NCBI GenBank assembly: GCA_002307035.1
Contig: DBTL01000091.1
Coordinates: forward strand, 1 to 64,000
DNA length: 64,000 nucleotides
Reading direction: 5' to 3'
Origin: Bacteroides sp. UBA1317
GTDB taxonomy: Bacteria; Bacteroidota; Bacteroidia; Bacteroidales; Bacteroidaceae
Shown: positions 35,396 to 44,925 of the stretch, piece by piece
Layout of the letters: every line of letters begins with the position of its first letter
Numbering within the stretch: the first letter of the stretch is position 1
Notes under the pieces: generated by a model
The model's input: only the letters and a program-made list of their open reading frames with translations
Told to the model about the DNA's origin: nothing
The model's database searches: none
Program-made: the position numbers and the translations under genes

Positions 35396-35403
35396 TATAT
35401 TTG
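35396..35403 (+). promoter_or_regulatory. -7 promoter box immediately before the FemAB/GNAT-like gene
   Basis: TATATTTG ends only 7 bases before the ATG at 35411. In Bacteroides promoters start sites fall about 7 bases after this box, so the mRNA would be leaderless or nearly so. Confidence 0.6.
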
Positions 35404-35410
35404 TGGCGCA

Positions 35411-36394
35411 ATGCCATTAAGATTCACAACATATTATCGAGGAGAAGATATTCCGAACTTACCGGGGAACAATATTTTTCATTCTAAGGAATTGTTTCTG
35501 ATGTACGAAGCAACTCCCGGATATACACCTATATTAATAGTAGCATCTGAAAAAGACAAGCCTATCCTTAAACTATTAGCCACTATCCGTAGAAGCACAC
35601 ACTTGTTTCCATTAAGTTTCATCAAGCGATGTGATGTGTATGGGATTGGAGAATACTTGGATGAACAGCTGGATAAAGAAACTATTTTCGGCGAAATACT
35701 AGAACATCTCAACAATAACGTCCTACGTGAAGCTTTTCTCATCGAGTTTCGCAATCTCGAAAATCCATTGTTTGCTTACAAACATTTCCGTTCTAACCAC
35801 TACTTTGCTGTTAATTGGATGAGAGTAAGAAACTCGCTCCATAGCCTGAAATACGTAGAAGAACGTTTCAGTTCTTCGCGTATCAGGCAAATAAAGAAAG
35901 GATTAAAAAATGGCGCAGAAGTGCATGAAGCCCGCTCGATGGAAGAAATACGGGCCTTTTCGCACATAATGCGCCGCATTTATTCCTCTCGCATCCGACG
36001 ATACTTCCCCGGATTCGAATTCTTCAAATATATGGACACACGTATGATAGAATACCGGTTTGGGAAAATATTCGTAGTGAAGTACAAAGCAAAAATTATT
36101 GGGGGCGCTGTGTGTGTGTTCTCTGGAGAGAACGCTTACTTATGGTTTTCCGGCGGGATGTGCAAAACGTACGCCCCGCAATATCCCGGTGTTCTATCTG
36201 TATGGATGGCTTTGAAAGACGCTCACCAGAATGGATACCAACATTTGGAGTTCATCGATGTGGGACTACCATTCCGCAAACACGGATATCGTGATTTCGT
36301 TCTCCGATTCGGAGGAAAACAAAGTAGCACTCGCCGCTGGTTTCGTCTGCGCTGGAATTTCCTGAATAATATCTTAATCAAAATATACGTTTAA
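35411..36394 (+). CDS. FemAB/GNAT-fold protein
   Basis: The 327-residue cytoplasmic protein has a C-terminal acyltransferase fold: 'EVHEARSMEEIRAFSHIMRRIYSSRIRRY', 'GKIFVVKYKAKIIGGAVCVFSGENAYLWFSGG' and 'GYQHLEFIDVGLPFRKHGYRDFVLRFGGK'. This arrangement resembles FemAB-like or tandem GNAT proteins that add amino acids or acyl groups in envelope synthesis. The substrate is unknown. The start is fixed by the motif-like N-terminus (MPLRFTTYYRGEDIPNLPG) even though the leader appears to be absent. Confidence 0.75.
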   Translation: MPLRFTTYYRGEDIPNLPGNNIFHSKELFLMYEATPGYTPILIVASEKDKPILKLLATIRRSTHLFPLSFIKRCDVYGIGEYLDEQLDKETIFGEILEHLNNNVLREAFLIEFRNLENPLFAYKHFRSNHYFAVNWMRVRNSLHSLKYVEERFSSSRIRQIKKGLKNGAEVHEARSMEEIRAFSHIMRRIYSSRIRRYFPGFEFFKYMDTRMIEYRFGKIFVVKYKAKIIGGAVCVFSGENAYLWFSGGMCKTYAPQYPGVLSVWMALKDAHQNGYQHLEFIDVGLPFRKHGYRDFVLRFGGKQSSTRRWFRLRWNFLNNILIKIYV

Positions 36395-36534
36395 TGGCAT
36401 TTCTGTGCCGAAAACAATCCTTAAAACTTCTCACTTAATTGCAGAAATATTTCTTTATTATGCAATAATTGCGTTTCTTTGTGCTGTTTTAGGCAGAAAA
36501 AACACATTTAAAGTTCAAATAAAAACTTATAGTT

Positions 36535-36939
36535 ATGAAGATTTCACACATTGAGCACTTAGGCATTGCTGTAAAAAGCATTGAAGAGGCTCTTCCTTAT
36601 TACGAGAATGTATTAGGTTTGAAATGTTACAACATTGAAACCGTTGAAGACCAAAAAGTAAGAACTGCATTTCTGAAAGTGGGACAAACGAAAATCGAAT
36701 TACTCGAACCAACCTGTCCCGAAAGTACCATCGCTAAATTTATTGAAAACAAAGGTGTAGGCGTTCATCACGTAGCATTTGCCGTTGAAGATGGTGTAGC
36801 CGAAGCTTTAGTCGAAGCCGAAAGCAAAGAGATTCGCCTGATAGACAAAGCTCCACGCAAAGGCGCGGAAGGATTGAGCATCGCTTTTCTTCACCCAAAA
36901 TCAACTCTTGGTGTATTGACCGAGCTTTGTGAACACTAA
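36535..36939 (+). CDS. mce: Methylmalonyl-CoA epimerase
   Basis: This vicinal-oxygen-chelate enzyme interconverts (R)- and (S)-methylmalonyl-CoA. The opening 'KISHIEHLGIAVKSIEEALPYYENVLGL' supplies the first metal His. 'GVGVHHVAFAVED' supplies the second, and a Glu near the C-terminus (VLTELCEH) the third. 134 residues is normal. It is the first gene of the decarboxylase operon, and the epimer it makes is the substrate of the next enzyme. Confidence 0.95.
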   Translation: MKISHIEHLGIAVKSIEEALPYYENVLGLKCYNIETVEDQKVRTAFLKVGQTKIELLEPTCPESTIAKFIENKGVGVHHVAFAVEDGVAEALVEAESKEIRLIDKAPRKGAEGLSIAFLHPKSTLGVLTELCEH

Positions 36940-37007
36940 TCTCTTCGCAAAACACGATAATCACACATTTATATTAATCTTATTATTAACGCTTAAATAT
37001 AAAATTC

Positions 37008-38561
37008 ATGAGTAACCAGCTTGAAAAAGTAAAAGAGCTTATTGAACTTCGCACTCAAGCTCGCTTAGGTGGTGGCGAAAAAGCTATAGAGAAACAACAT
37101 GCAAAAGGTAAATATACTGCTCGTGAGCGTATAGCCCAATTGTTGGATGAAGGTAGTTTTGAAGAAATGGACATGTTTGTGGAACACAGATGTACCAACT
37201 TCGGCCAAGATAAAAAACACTTCCTTGGAGACGGTGTAGTAACCGGATACGGGACCATCGAAGGCAGATTAGTATATGTTTTTGCACAAGACTTCACCGT
37301 ATTTGGCGGTTCTTTGTCTGAAACTATGGCCCAAAAGATTTGCAAGGTAATGGATATGGCCATGAAGATGGGCGCACCTTGTATCGGGATCAATGACTCA
37401 GGTGGTGCTCGTATTCAAGAAGGCATCAACGCACTAGCCGGATACGCTGAGATTTTTCAACGTAACATTATGGCTTCCGGTGTTATTCCTCAAATTTCAG
37501 GTATCTTTGGCCCTTGCGCTGGTGGTGCTGTTTACTCTCCTGCCTTGACCGACTTCACATTAATGACCGAAGGTACATCTTATATGTTCCTTACCGGACC
37601 GAAAGTAGTGAAAACCGTAACCGGAGAAGATGTTTCTCAAGAAGATCTTGGCGGCGCAAGCGTGCACGCTTCTAAATCGGGTGTTACTCACTTCACTGCG
37701 AAGAATGGCGAAGAAGGTTTGGCTATCATACGCAAACTGCTAAGTTACATTCCACAAAACAATCTTGAAGAAGCTCCTATCATAAATTGCACAGACCCAA
37801 TTGATCGTTTGGAAGACTCCTTGAACGAGATTGTGCCTGATAGCCCAAACAAACCATACGATATGTATGAAGTTATCGGCGCTATTGTTGACAATGGTGA
37901 ATTCCTTGAAATCCAGAAAGATTATGCTAAAAACATTATCATCGGTTTTTCACGTTTCAACGGACAATCAGTAGGTGTGGTTGCCAACCAACCTAAATTT
38001 CTGGCTGGTGTGCTTGATAGCAATGCCTCACGCAAAGCTGCACGTTTCGTACGCTTCTGCGATGCATTCAATATTCCCTTAGTAACATTGGTAGACGTTC
38101 CGGGATTCCTGCCGGGTACAGGCCAAGAGTATAACGGTGTTATTTTGCATGGCGCTAAGTTACTTTACGCTTATGGCGAAGCTACAGTACCTAAGGTAAC
38201 AGTTACTCTACGTAAATCTTATGGTGGTTCTCACATCGTAATGAGCTGCAAGCAACTACGTGGCGATATGAACTATGCATGGCCTACAGCTGAAATCGCT
38301 GTAATGGGTGGTGCAGGTGCCGTAGAAGTGTTATATGCTAAAGAAGCCAAAGAAGCAGCCGATCCGGCAGCATTCATGGCCGAAAAAGAAGCAGAATACA
38401 CTAAACTGTTTGCTAATCCCTACAATGCAGCCAGATATGGTTATATTGATGACGTAATTGAACCGAGAAATACTCGTTTCCGCATTATCCGTGCATTACA
38501 ACAACTGCAAACTAAAAAGTTAACTAACCCTGCCAAGAAGCATGGTAATATTCCATTATAA
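37008..38561 (+). CDS. mmdA: Methylmalonyl-CoA decarboxylase carboxyltransferase (alpha) subunit
   Basis: This biotin-dependent carboxyltransferase moves the carboxyl group from methylmalonyl-CoA to biotin on the gamma-like carrier. The crotonase-fold halves have '[17 protein letters not shown]', '[16 protein letters not shown]' and '[38 protein letters not shown]'. Length 517 is normal. Alternative identity: propionyl-CoA carboxylase beta subunit. The following membrane and biotin-carrier subunits favour the Na+-pumping decarboxylase, which ends the succinate-to-propionate pathway. Confidence 0.93.
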   Translation: MSNQLEKVKELIELRTQARLGGGEKAIEKQHAKGKYTARERIAQLLDEGSFEEMDMFVEHRCTNFGQDKKHFLGDGVVTGYGTIEGRLVYVFAQDFTVFGGSLSETMAQKICKVMDMAMKMGAPCIGINDSGGARIQEGINALAGYAEIFQRNIMASGVIPQISGIFGPCAGGAVYSPALTDFTLMTEGTSYMFLTGPKVVKTVTGEDVSQEDLGGASVHASKSGVTHFTAKNGEEGLAIIRKLLSYIPQNNLEEAPIINCTDPIDRLEDSLNEIVPDSPNKPYDMYEVIGAIVDNGEFLEIQKDYAKNIIIGFSRFNGQSVGVVANQPKFLAGVLDSNASRKAARFVRFCDAFNIPLVTLVDVPGFLPGTGQEYNGVILHGAKLLYAYGEATVPKVTVTLRKSYGGSHIVMSCKQLRGDMNYAWPTAEIAVMGGAGAVEVLYAKEAKEAADPAAFMAEKEAEYTKLFANPYNAARYGYIDDVIEPRNTRFRIIRALQQLQTKKLTNPAKKHGNIPL

Positions 38562-38581
38562 CTTTTAATACGAACATTGTT

Positions 38582-39529
38582 ATGAATAAAAGAAAAATAG
38601 GAATACTTATCGTTTTGTTGGCAGCAGTATGCTTCAGTTCGTATGGGCAAGGAGCGAAAAGTCTGAAGATCAACGAAATACTGGTAAACAACACCGATAA
38701 CTACCAAGATGACTATGGTCAGCATAGCGCTTGGATAGAGATCTTTAATACATCGTTTGCCAGCGTTGATGCAGGAAGCTGTTACCTCACAAATGATAAG
38801 CGAGTTCTGGACCCCAACCTAAGTATAGAGGAACGGGTAAGCATGATGTACACTGTTCCAAAAAGTGATGTTCTTACGGAAATTGCTCCCAGACAACACT
38901 TACTTTTCTGGGCGGACAATAAACCAAACAGAGGAACTTTTCACTTGAACTTTGCACTTGATTCTGTTGCTTCCAATTGGATTGCGCTTTATGATGCAAA
39001 TGGAAAAACATTAGTCGACTCTGTTACTATCCCGGCTAATATCCCAGTTAATTTCTCGTATGCTCGCGAAGCAGATGGTGCCACTAAATGGGTATTGAAA
39101 GGTGGAGACGACAGCAACTATGTAACTCCAAGTACCAATAACCAAACTCAGGATAAACAAGAGAAAGTTGACGGTTTTCGCAAGCACGATGGTTTAGGTA
39201 TCGCAATGTCAGTAATTGCAATGACAATTGTATTTTGCGGACTTATACTATTATACCTTTCATTCCGTATAATCGGTAATATAAGCCTCAAACTGGCTAA
39301 GAGAAATGCAATGAAAGCACACGGTATTACGGACAAAAAAGAAGCAAAAGAGAAAGCTATCGGAGCTGAATCAGGAGAAGTCTTTGCAGTCATTGCCTTA
39401 GCATTGCATGAATATCAAGACAACGTCCATGATATAGAAGATACGATTCTTACTATCAACAAGGTAAAGCGTAACTACTCACCGTGGAATTCAAAGATAT
39501 ACACTTTGCGCCAGACACCCCGAAAATAA
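38582..39529 (+). CDS. Decarboxylase OadG-like subunit fused to a lamin-tail-like domain
   Basis: A signal peptide (about 1-22, MNKRKIGILIVLLAAVCFSSYG) is followed by a periplasmic beta-rich domain ('LKINEILVNNTDNYQDDYG', 'WIEIFNTSFASVDAGSCYLTND') of lamin-tail (LTD) type. A TM segment at about residues 208-230 (GIAMSVIAMTIVFCGLILLYLSF) has the OadG signature. The cytoplasmic tail ends with 'YSPWNSKIYTLRQTPRK', typical of OadG C-termini. OadG normally anchors the decarboxylase alpha subunit to the membrane and binds Zn or assists biotin transfer; here it is about three times the usual length because of the extra periplasmic domain. It lies 20 bases after mmdA and 26 before the biotin carrier. 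Confidence 0.84.
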   Translation: MNKRKIGILIVLLAAVCFSSYGQGAKSLKINEILVNNTDNYQDDYGQHSAWIEIFNTSFASVDAGSCYLTNDKRVLDPNLSIEERVSMMYTVPKSDVLTEIAPRQHLLFWADNKPNRGTFHLNFALDSVASNWIALYDANGKTLVDSVTIPANIPVNFSYAREADGATKWVLKGGDDSNYVTPSTNNQTQDKQEKVDGFRKHDGLGIAMSVIAMTIVFCGLILLYLSFRIIGNISLKLAKRNAMKAHGITDKKEAKEKAIGAESGEVFAVIALALHEYQDNVHDIEDTILTINKVKRNYSPWNSKIYTLRQTPRK

Positions 39530-39555
39530 GTCAAAATCCTAAATGAATAATCAAG

Positions 39556-39987
39556 ATGAAACAATATAAGTATAAAATCAATGGCAACCTTTACAATGTT
39601 ACAGTAAACGACATTGAAGAAAATGTGGCTCGCGTAGAGGTAAATGGAACTCCATATACAGTAGAGATGGAAAAGCCTGTAAAAGCTGCTCCAAAGACTA
39701 TCACCCGCCCCGCAGCTGCACCTAAAACATCGACAGGTGCGCCAGTAGTAGCTAAACCAGCTACAACTTCAACCAAAAGTGGAGTAAAATCTCCACTACC
39801 GGGTGTCATCCTTGACATTAAGGTAAAAGAAGGCGATGCTGTTAAAAAGGGACAACTTATTCTCATTCTCGAAGCCATGAAAATGGAAAACAATATCAAT
39901 GCCGACAAAGATGGTGTAGTATCAGCAATCAAAGTAAGTAAAGGTGATTCTGTTTTGGAAGGAACCGACTTAATCATAATTGAATAG
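39556..39987 (+). CDS. mmdC: Biotin carrier subunit of methylmalonyl-CoA decarboxylase
   Basis: The 143-residue protein has an N-terminal 'YKYKINGNLYNVTVND' strand region, a flexible Ala/Pro/Thr-rich linker (about 45-77) and a C-terminal biotinyl domain. The biotinylated Lys109 lies in EAMKMEN, 34 residues from the C-terminus as usual. It carries CO2 from the carboxyltransferase to the Na+-pumping beta subunit. The next gene starts four bases after its stop. Confidence 0.94.
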   Translation: MKQYKYKINGNLYNVTVNDIEENVARVEVNGTPYTVEMEKPVKAAPKTITRPAAAPKTSTGAPVVAKPATTSTKSGVKSPLPGVILDIKVKEGDAVKKGQLILILEAMKMENNINADKDGVVSAIKVSKGDSVLEGTDLIIIE

Positions 39988-39991
39988 TCTT

Positions 39992-41152
39992 ATGGGAGAA
40001 TTTATTTCATTTATAACTAACAATTTTGCCGATTTCTGGAGCTATACGGGATTCGCTAATGCGAGCTACGGACATGGCATTATGATATTGGTAGGATTGT
40101 TCTTCCTCTTTCTTGCAATCAAGAAAGACTTTGAGCCGATGCTCCTTATTCCTATCGGATTTGGTATCCTCATCGGTAACATTCCTTTCAAAATAGACGC
40201 CGGCCTTGAAGTAGGGCTATACGAAGAAGGATCGGTACTAAACATTCTCTATCAGGGAGTGAAAACCGGATGGTATCCTCCATTGGTATTCTTAGGTATT
40301 GGTGCCATGACAGACTTCTCGTCATTGATATCCAACCCGAAATTGATGCTCGTTGGTGCAGCTGCACAATTTGGTATTTTTGGAGCTTACATGATTGCTT
40401 TAGCACTTGGCTTTGAGCCGAATCAGGCAGCTGGTATCGCCATCATTGGTGGTGCAGACGGACCTACCGCCATCTTCCTCGCCTCTAAGTTAGCTCCAAA
40501 CCTGATGGGTGCTATTGCCGTATCAGCGTACTCATACATGGCACTGGTTCCGGTTATTCAACCGCCTGTTATGCGCCTATTGACTACAAAGAAGGAAAGA
40601 TTAATCCGTATGAAACCTGCTCGTCAAGTATCTCATACAGAGAAAATCATGTTCCCCATCATCGGTTTGCTCCTCACCTGCTTCCTAGTTCCTTCGGGCC
40701 TCCCGCTACTAGGAATGCTTTTCTTTGGTAACTTATTGAAAGAAAGTGGAGTAACCCGTCGTTTGGCCGACACAGCGAGTGGTCCACTGATTGACTCTAT
40801 AACGATGCTATTGGGACTAACCGTTGGTGCTTCTACACAAGCAAGTGAATTCTTAACATCCAGTACACTTTATATCTTCTTCCTCGGATTTATGGCGTTT
40901 ATCATTGCCACAGCTTCAGGAGTACTTTTTGTTAAAGCATTCAACCTCATTCTTCCGAAGGCTAAGAAAATCAACCCGCTTATTGGTAATGCAGGGGTAT
41001 CGGCTGTACCAATGTCGGCGCGTATTTCGCAAAACATTGGCTTGGAATATGACCCAACCAATTACCTATTGATGCATGCCATGGGGCCGAACGTAGCAGG
41101 AGTTATTGGTTCTGCCGTTGCAGCTGGTGTACTACTCGGGTTCTTGATTTAA
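39992..41152 (+). CDS. mmdB: Na+-pumping methylmalonyl-CoA decarboxylase beta subunit
   Basis: This integral membrane subunit decarboxylates carboxybiotin and pumps two Na+. The family motif 'AGIAIIGGADGPTAIFLASKLAP' is present, with about nine TM segments. Asn/Ser/Asp residues around 'MLLGLTVGASTQASEFL' fit the second half. The frame is open from 39980, but ATG 39992 lies just after the carrier's stop (39987) and gives the normal start MGEFISFITNNF. Length 386. Confidence 0.94.
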   Translation: MGEFISFITNNFADFWSYTGFANASYGHGIMILVGLFFLFLAIKKDFEPMLLIPIGFGILIGNIPFKIDAGLEVGLYEEGSVLNILYQGVKTGWYPPLVFLGIGAMTDFSSLISNPKLMLVGAAAQFGIFGAYMIALALGFEPNQAAGIAIIGGADGPTAIFLASKLAPNLMGAIAVSAYSYMALVPVIQPPVMRLLTTKKERLIRMKPARQVSHTEKIMFPIIGLLLTCFLVPSGLPLLGMLFFGNLLKESGVTRRLADTASGPLIDSITMLLGLTVGASTQASEFLTSSTLYIFFLGFMAFIIATASGVLFVKAFNLILPKAKKINPLIGNAGVSAVPMSARISQNIGLEYDPTNYLLMHAMGPNVAGVIGSAVAAGVLLGFLI

Positions 41153-41184
41153 CCTGTTTTCATTATTATTTTATTATACGCGAG

Positions 41185-41220
41185 ACCGCCTTCATCCTTC
41201 ATTGTAAGGAAGAGGCGGTT
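41185..41220 (+). terminator. Intrinsic terminator after the methylmalonyl-CoA decarboxylase operon
   Basis: ACCGCCTTCATCCTT pairs with AAGGAAGAGGCGGT around ACATT-like loop bases, followed by TTTTTTATG. Confidence 0.8.
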
Positions 41221-41349
41221 TTTTATGTTTTCAATAATTGCTTCCACTAAAAAACATTAAACACAAAAAATAGAACTACGATTATTACGTAAATAGTAGA
41301 TTATTAGTATATTGCGCTCAAATAAGTGAAATACAATACATTATAATCT

Positions 41350-42675
41350 ATGAAACAAATAGTAACATTAATCCTACTTTGTGTCTGTGCCATCACAAAA
41401 GCGCAAGGTCTTGTTTCTATTCAAGAAGCAATTGCAAACTATGATTACGAAACAGCACTTAAACTTATTGTAAAAGAAAAAACAGTTACCACCAAACTTT
41501 TATTTCAAAAAGCACAAGCCTTAAAAGGGCTCAACTTGCTGACCGATGCACTGGAGACATTACGAAAAGTAACAACGACAGAACCAGAGAACCAACGTGC
41601 ACTCGTAGAAATGGCCGAATGTTATAAGCTGTTAGGTAACTTTACAGGAGCACTCGGCTGTTACGAAAAAGTGCTTCAATCAAATCCAATCAACAAATAT
41701 GCTCGTCTGCAACAAATCAACCTACTGTGTAGTTTAGAGCGCTTCAAAGTCGGTAAATCAGCATGTGAAGAGCTAATGAAAAGTGACAGTTCAGTTGTAT
41801 CAAAGCGTTTGCTAGCCCAATGTTATGAAGGTTTAGAAGAATCAGATTCAGCCATTACCTGCTACAACACAATCTTGCAAACCACACCTGAAGATTATCT
41901 CTCCGCCGCTCGCCTAGCCAATCTATACATTAAAATAAATAAATTAGAATCAGCCATCAAATGTACAGAAGCTTATCGGGAAAGAGATACCACCAACCTA
42001 TTTGTAAACAAACAAAATGCACTAGCTTATTGTCTAAACGGAGACTATCCTATAGCTATCAAACGTTATGAATACCTTGTCAATCAAGGAGATTCAAGTC
42101 GCCTCACCTGCCACTATTTAGGTATATGTTATTACGCCACTGAGGATTTCTACGCAGCACATGATTTCCTAGGTATTGCCCTCAAGAGTGATCCCAAAAA
42201 CGTAAACTTGCTCTACTACATGGCTCGGGCCTGCGCCAAAACATCGTGGAAAAAACAGGGAGTAGAATACATGAACCAAGCGATTCAGCTCACAATACCT
42301 TCGGATACTACCCTGACCCGCCTCTACATTGGATTGGCCGACTGCTATAAATTAGCAAGAATGCCTCAAAAGCAGATTGAAGCTCTGCAGGAGCAATACA
42401 AATATGACAGTAGAAACACTAAGTTGCTTTATCAAATGGGTGCTCTGTATCAGGATGCATTGAAGGATAATAAAAAAGCCGAGCACTATCTGGAAATGTA
42501 TCTCAAAACCAAACCTAAAGAAAATATGGAAGAAACAGCCCAACTCAACAACAAAGGAGAAATAGAAGTAGGCGAGACAGCTTATTATAACGCAGCGATA
42601 AAGCGTTTGGAGCAAATACGTAAAGACAGATTTTTCAAAGAAGGTATTCCCAAAAGAATTGAAGAAGGTTTCTAG
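41350..42675 (+). CDS. Secreted TPR protein
   Basis: A signal peptide (MKQIVTLILLCVCAITKA) is followed by about eight tetratricopeptide repeats across residues 20-400. Examples are 'RALVEMAECYKLLGNFTGALGCYEKVLQSNP' and 'AARLANLYIKINKLESAIKCTEAYRE'. The C-terminal 35 residues are basic. It probably acts as a scaffold in the periplasm. It has no obvious partner; the downstream SusA-like gene has its own operator and promoter. Confidence 0.87.
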   Translation: MKQIVTLILLCVCAITKAQGLVSIQEAIANYDYETALKLIVKEKTVTTKLLFQKAQALKGLNLLTDALETLRKVTTTEPENQRALVEMAECYKLLGNFTGALGCYEKVLQSNPINKYARLQQINLLCSLERFKVGKSACEELMKSDSSVVSKRLLAQCYEGLEESDSAITCYNTILQTTPEDYLSAARLANLYIKINKLESAIKCTEAYRERDTTNLFVNKQNALAYCLNGDYPIAIKRYEYLVNQGDSSRLTCHYLGICYYATEDFYAAHDFLGIALKSDPKNVNLLYYMARACAKTSWKKQGVEYMNQAIQLTIPSDTTLTRLYIGLADCYKLARMPQKQIEALQEQYKYDSRNTKLLYQMGALYQDALKDNKKAEHYLEMYLKTKPKENMEETAQLNNKGEIEVGETAYYNAAIKRLEQIRKDRFFKEGIPKRIEEGF

Positions 42676-42682
42676 TAAGCAA

Positions 42683-42696
42683 TGAAAACGTTTGCA
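42683..42696. promoter_or_regulatory. LacI-type operator upstream of the SusA-like gene
   Basis: TGAAAACGTTTGCA fits the LacI/CcpA-family form TGnAAnCGnTnnCA with a CG centre. It matches the site in the lacI-susC intergenic region (61866-61879, minus-strand reading TGCAAACGATTGCA) at 12 of 14 bases. It starts just after the upstream TPR stop and ends 35 bases before the -7 box. Confidence 0.6.
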
Positions 42697-42731
42697 TAAA
42701 TATATCATTGATAATAGAGATAGAAAGAAGA

Positions 42732-42739
42732 TAAATTTG
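42732..42739 (+). promoter_or_regulatory. -7 promoter box of the SusA-like gene
   Basis: TAAATTTG matches TAnnTTTG, with ATTG at 42707-42710 as a weak -33 box. The operator lies upstream of both elements. Confidence 0.55.
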
Positions 42740-42801
42740 ATAAACATATGCTATATTAGTGGAGTTAATACATAATAATACGTAAATAACCCACTAATAT
42801 T

Positions 42802-44658
42802 ATGAAAAAAGGTCTCTTCTTGCTAAGTTATTTATTACTATTCTTTAGTATTCATGCAGCTATAGCCATGAATGTGAATAAAATTGACCCACCGTTCTGG
42901 TATGCCGGGATGCAAAACCCTGAATTGCAATTAATGGTATATGGCGAAGGAATCGGGAATGCTTCCGTATCGGTTCATTATCCGGGAGTTTCTCTTGGAA
43001 GTATCGTAAAGCTTGAAAGCAATAACTACCTGCTGATATATCTGACACTGGATAAAAATGTAAAACCCGGTAAGATACAACTAACTTTCAACCAGGGGAA
43101 AAAGAAAATCATTAAAGAATACGAGCTAAAGGCCCGCCAAATGAAAGGAAGCGAACGCAAAGGTTTTGATGCCTCGGACGCTCTTTATCTGCTGATGCCC
43201 GATCGCTTTGCTAATGGCAATCCGGATAACGACCAAGTGAAAGGAATGGCTCCTTATACCGTAGACCGCAATGATCCGAATGCACGTCATGGAGGCGACT
43301 TAGCGGGTGTGGAACAACATCTTGATTATTTCTCTGATCTAGGTATCACTGCTCTATGGTTCACTCCGGTATTGGAAAACAACATGACGGGCGGTTCTTA
43401 TCATGGCTATGCCACCACTAATTATTATAATGTAGACCCTCGATTCGGCACGAACGAAGAATATAAATCACTGATCGAAAAGGCACATGGCAAAGGAATA
43501 AAGATGGTGATGGACATGATCTTCAACCACTGCGGCGTAGAACATCCATGGATAAAAGATATGCCATCCAAAGATTGGTTTAACCATTCCGACTTTAAAA
43601 CAAACTTTGTGCAGACTTCTTTTAAGCTCACCCCACATGTCGACCCGTATGCTTCACAATATGATTTCAGCCAGATGAACAACGGGTGGTTTGTAACTGC
43701 CATGCCTGATCTCAACCAACAAAATCCACATGTGTATCGCTATCTGGTACAAAACAGCTTCTGGTGGATAGAATATTCAGGAATAGACGGCATACGCATG
43801 GATACCTACCCTTATGCTAATTATGAAGCAATGAGCAATTGGATGAAAGAACTCAACGAAGAGTATCCTAATTACAATGTAGTAGGCGAAACTTGGGTTA
43901 CGGAACCAGCCTACACTGCTTGGTGGCAAAAGGATTCCAAACTATCCGCACCACAAAATAGCAATCTAAAGACAGTAATGGATTTTAGTTTATTCGATAA
44001 GATAAATACAGCGAAAAGCGAAGAAACGGACCCCTACTTTACCGGACTGAATCGTATCTATAACAATTTTGTATATGATTTCCTATATCCCAATCCAGCT
44101 TCCGTACTAGCATTCTACGAGAATCATGATACCGACAGATTTCTTGGTGATGGACAAGATATAAAAGCATTGAAGCAAGCAGTTACTTTGCTACTTACCA
44201 CTCGCCGCATCCCTCAACTCTATTATGGAACAGAAGTGATGATGAATGGCATCAAAGGTAAGAGCGATGGCTATGTACGGAAAGACTTTCCAGGAGGATG
44301 GGCCGGAGATAAAGAGAATCTATTTACCTCTTCAGGAAGAGACAAGGTTCAAGACGAGTGCTACAACTTCTACCGCACCATCCTGAAATGGCGCAAAGAC
44401 AACGATATAATCTCCAAAGGAAACATGATTCAGTTTATACCACAAAATGGGATATATGTTTACGCCCGCCAATACAATGGCAAAACAGTGATAGTGGTGC
44501 TCAACGGAACCAATAAGCAGGCAATCCTCCCAATCAATTATTACGCTGAAATATTCAAAGACAAGCTGCAAGGAAAAGAGATCATTAGCGGACAAACGAT
44601 AGAATTGGACAAAGAAATGCTTATTTCCGCCAGAGAATCAATGATTATTGAGTTGTAA
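42802..44658 (+). CDS. susA: SusA-like periplasmic neopullulanase/cyclomaltodextrinase (GH13)
   Basis: A signal peptide (MKKGLFLLSYLLLFFSIHAAIA) is followed by an N-terminal beta domain (about 25-115) and a (beta/alpha)8 catalytic barrel. Region I is 'DMIFNHCGVEH', region II 'GIRMDTYPYA' (nucleophile Asp334), region III 'VVGETW' (acid/base Glu363) and region IV 'FYENHDTDR' (Asp443). 618 residues is within one residue of SusA as I recall it. It would cut maltooligosaccharides and cyclodextrins in the periplasm after import. It lies away from the sus locus but carries a matching LacI operator. Confidence 0.93.
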   Translation: MKKGLFLLSYLLLFFSIHAAIAMNVNKIDPPFWYAGMQNPELQLMVYGEGIGNASVSVHYPGVSLGSIVKLESNNYLLIYLTLDKNVKPGKIQLTFNQGKKKIIKEYELKARQMKGSERKGFDASDALYLLMPDRFANGNPDNDQVKGMAPYTVDRNDPNARHGGDLAGVEQHLDYFSDLGITALWFTPVLENNMTGGSYHGYATTNYYNVDPRFGTNEEYKSLIEKAHGKGIKMVMDMIFNHCGVEHPWIKDMPSKDWFNHSDFKTNFVQTSFKLTPHVDPYASQYDFSQMNNGWFVTAMPDLNQQNPHVYRYLVQNSFWWIEYSGIDGIRMDTYPYANYEAMSNWMKELNEEYPNYNVVGETWVTEPAYTAWWQKDSKLSAPQNSNLKTVMDFSLFDKINTAKSEETDPYFTGLNRIYNNFVYDFLYPNPASVLAFYENHDTDRFLGDGQDIKALKQAVTLLLTTRRIPQLYYGTEVMMNGIKGKSDGYVRKDFPGGWAGDKENLFTSSGRDKVQDECYNFYRTILKWRKDNDIISKGNMIQFIPQNGIYVYARQYNGKTVIVVLNGTNKQAILPINYYAEIFKDKLQGKEIISGQTIELDKEMLISARESMIIEL

Positions 44659-44854
44659 GGAGATTATGAGATAATAGATTATCATATCTACAGAGCCTCT
44701 ACAAGGGGTTATTAGAGCGTTGATAGAGAATTAGTTATTCAGCATGCTTAAGTTATAAGCTCAACGAAAAAAAGCCTGTTTGTTAATATAAAGATACCAT
44801 ACTGCAATAAGTTAGCATTAAATTGAATTAAACGTCTCCTTCTTATGCAAAAAG

Positions 44855-44892
44855 AATCCCCGATTATTCTTCTAAGAGAATTATCGGGGATT
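44855..44892 (-). terminator. Intrinsic terminator after the class II aldolase gene
   Basis: AATCCCCGAT and ATCGGGGATT form a stem extended by ATTCT/AGAAT. Read on the minus strand it is followed by CTTTTTGC. Confidence 0.8.
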
Positions 44893-44925
44893 TCTATGTT
44901 TAAAGGTGTTATTTTAATCTTTCGA

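Noticed and set aside
37008..38561. Propionyl-CoA carboxylase beta subunit
   Set aside because: No biotin carboxylase gene is adjacent, and OadG-like, biotin carrier and OadB-like genes follow, so the Na+-pumping decarboxylase is the better reading.
44659..44854. Hairpin-like A/T-rich sequences after the SusA-like gene
   Set aside because: Pairing is imperfect and lacks a T-run, so I could not support a terminator call.
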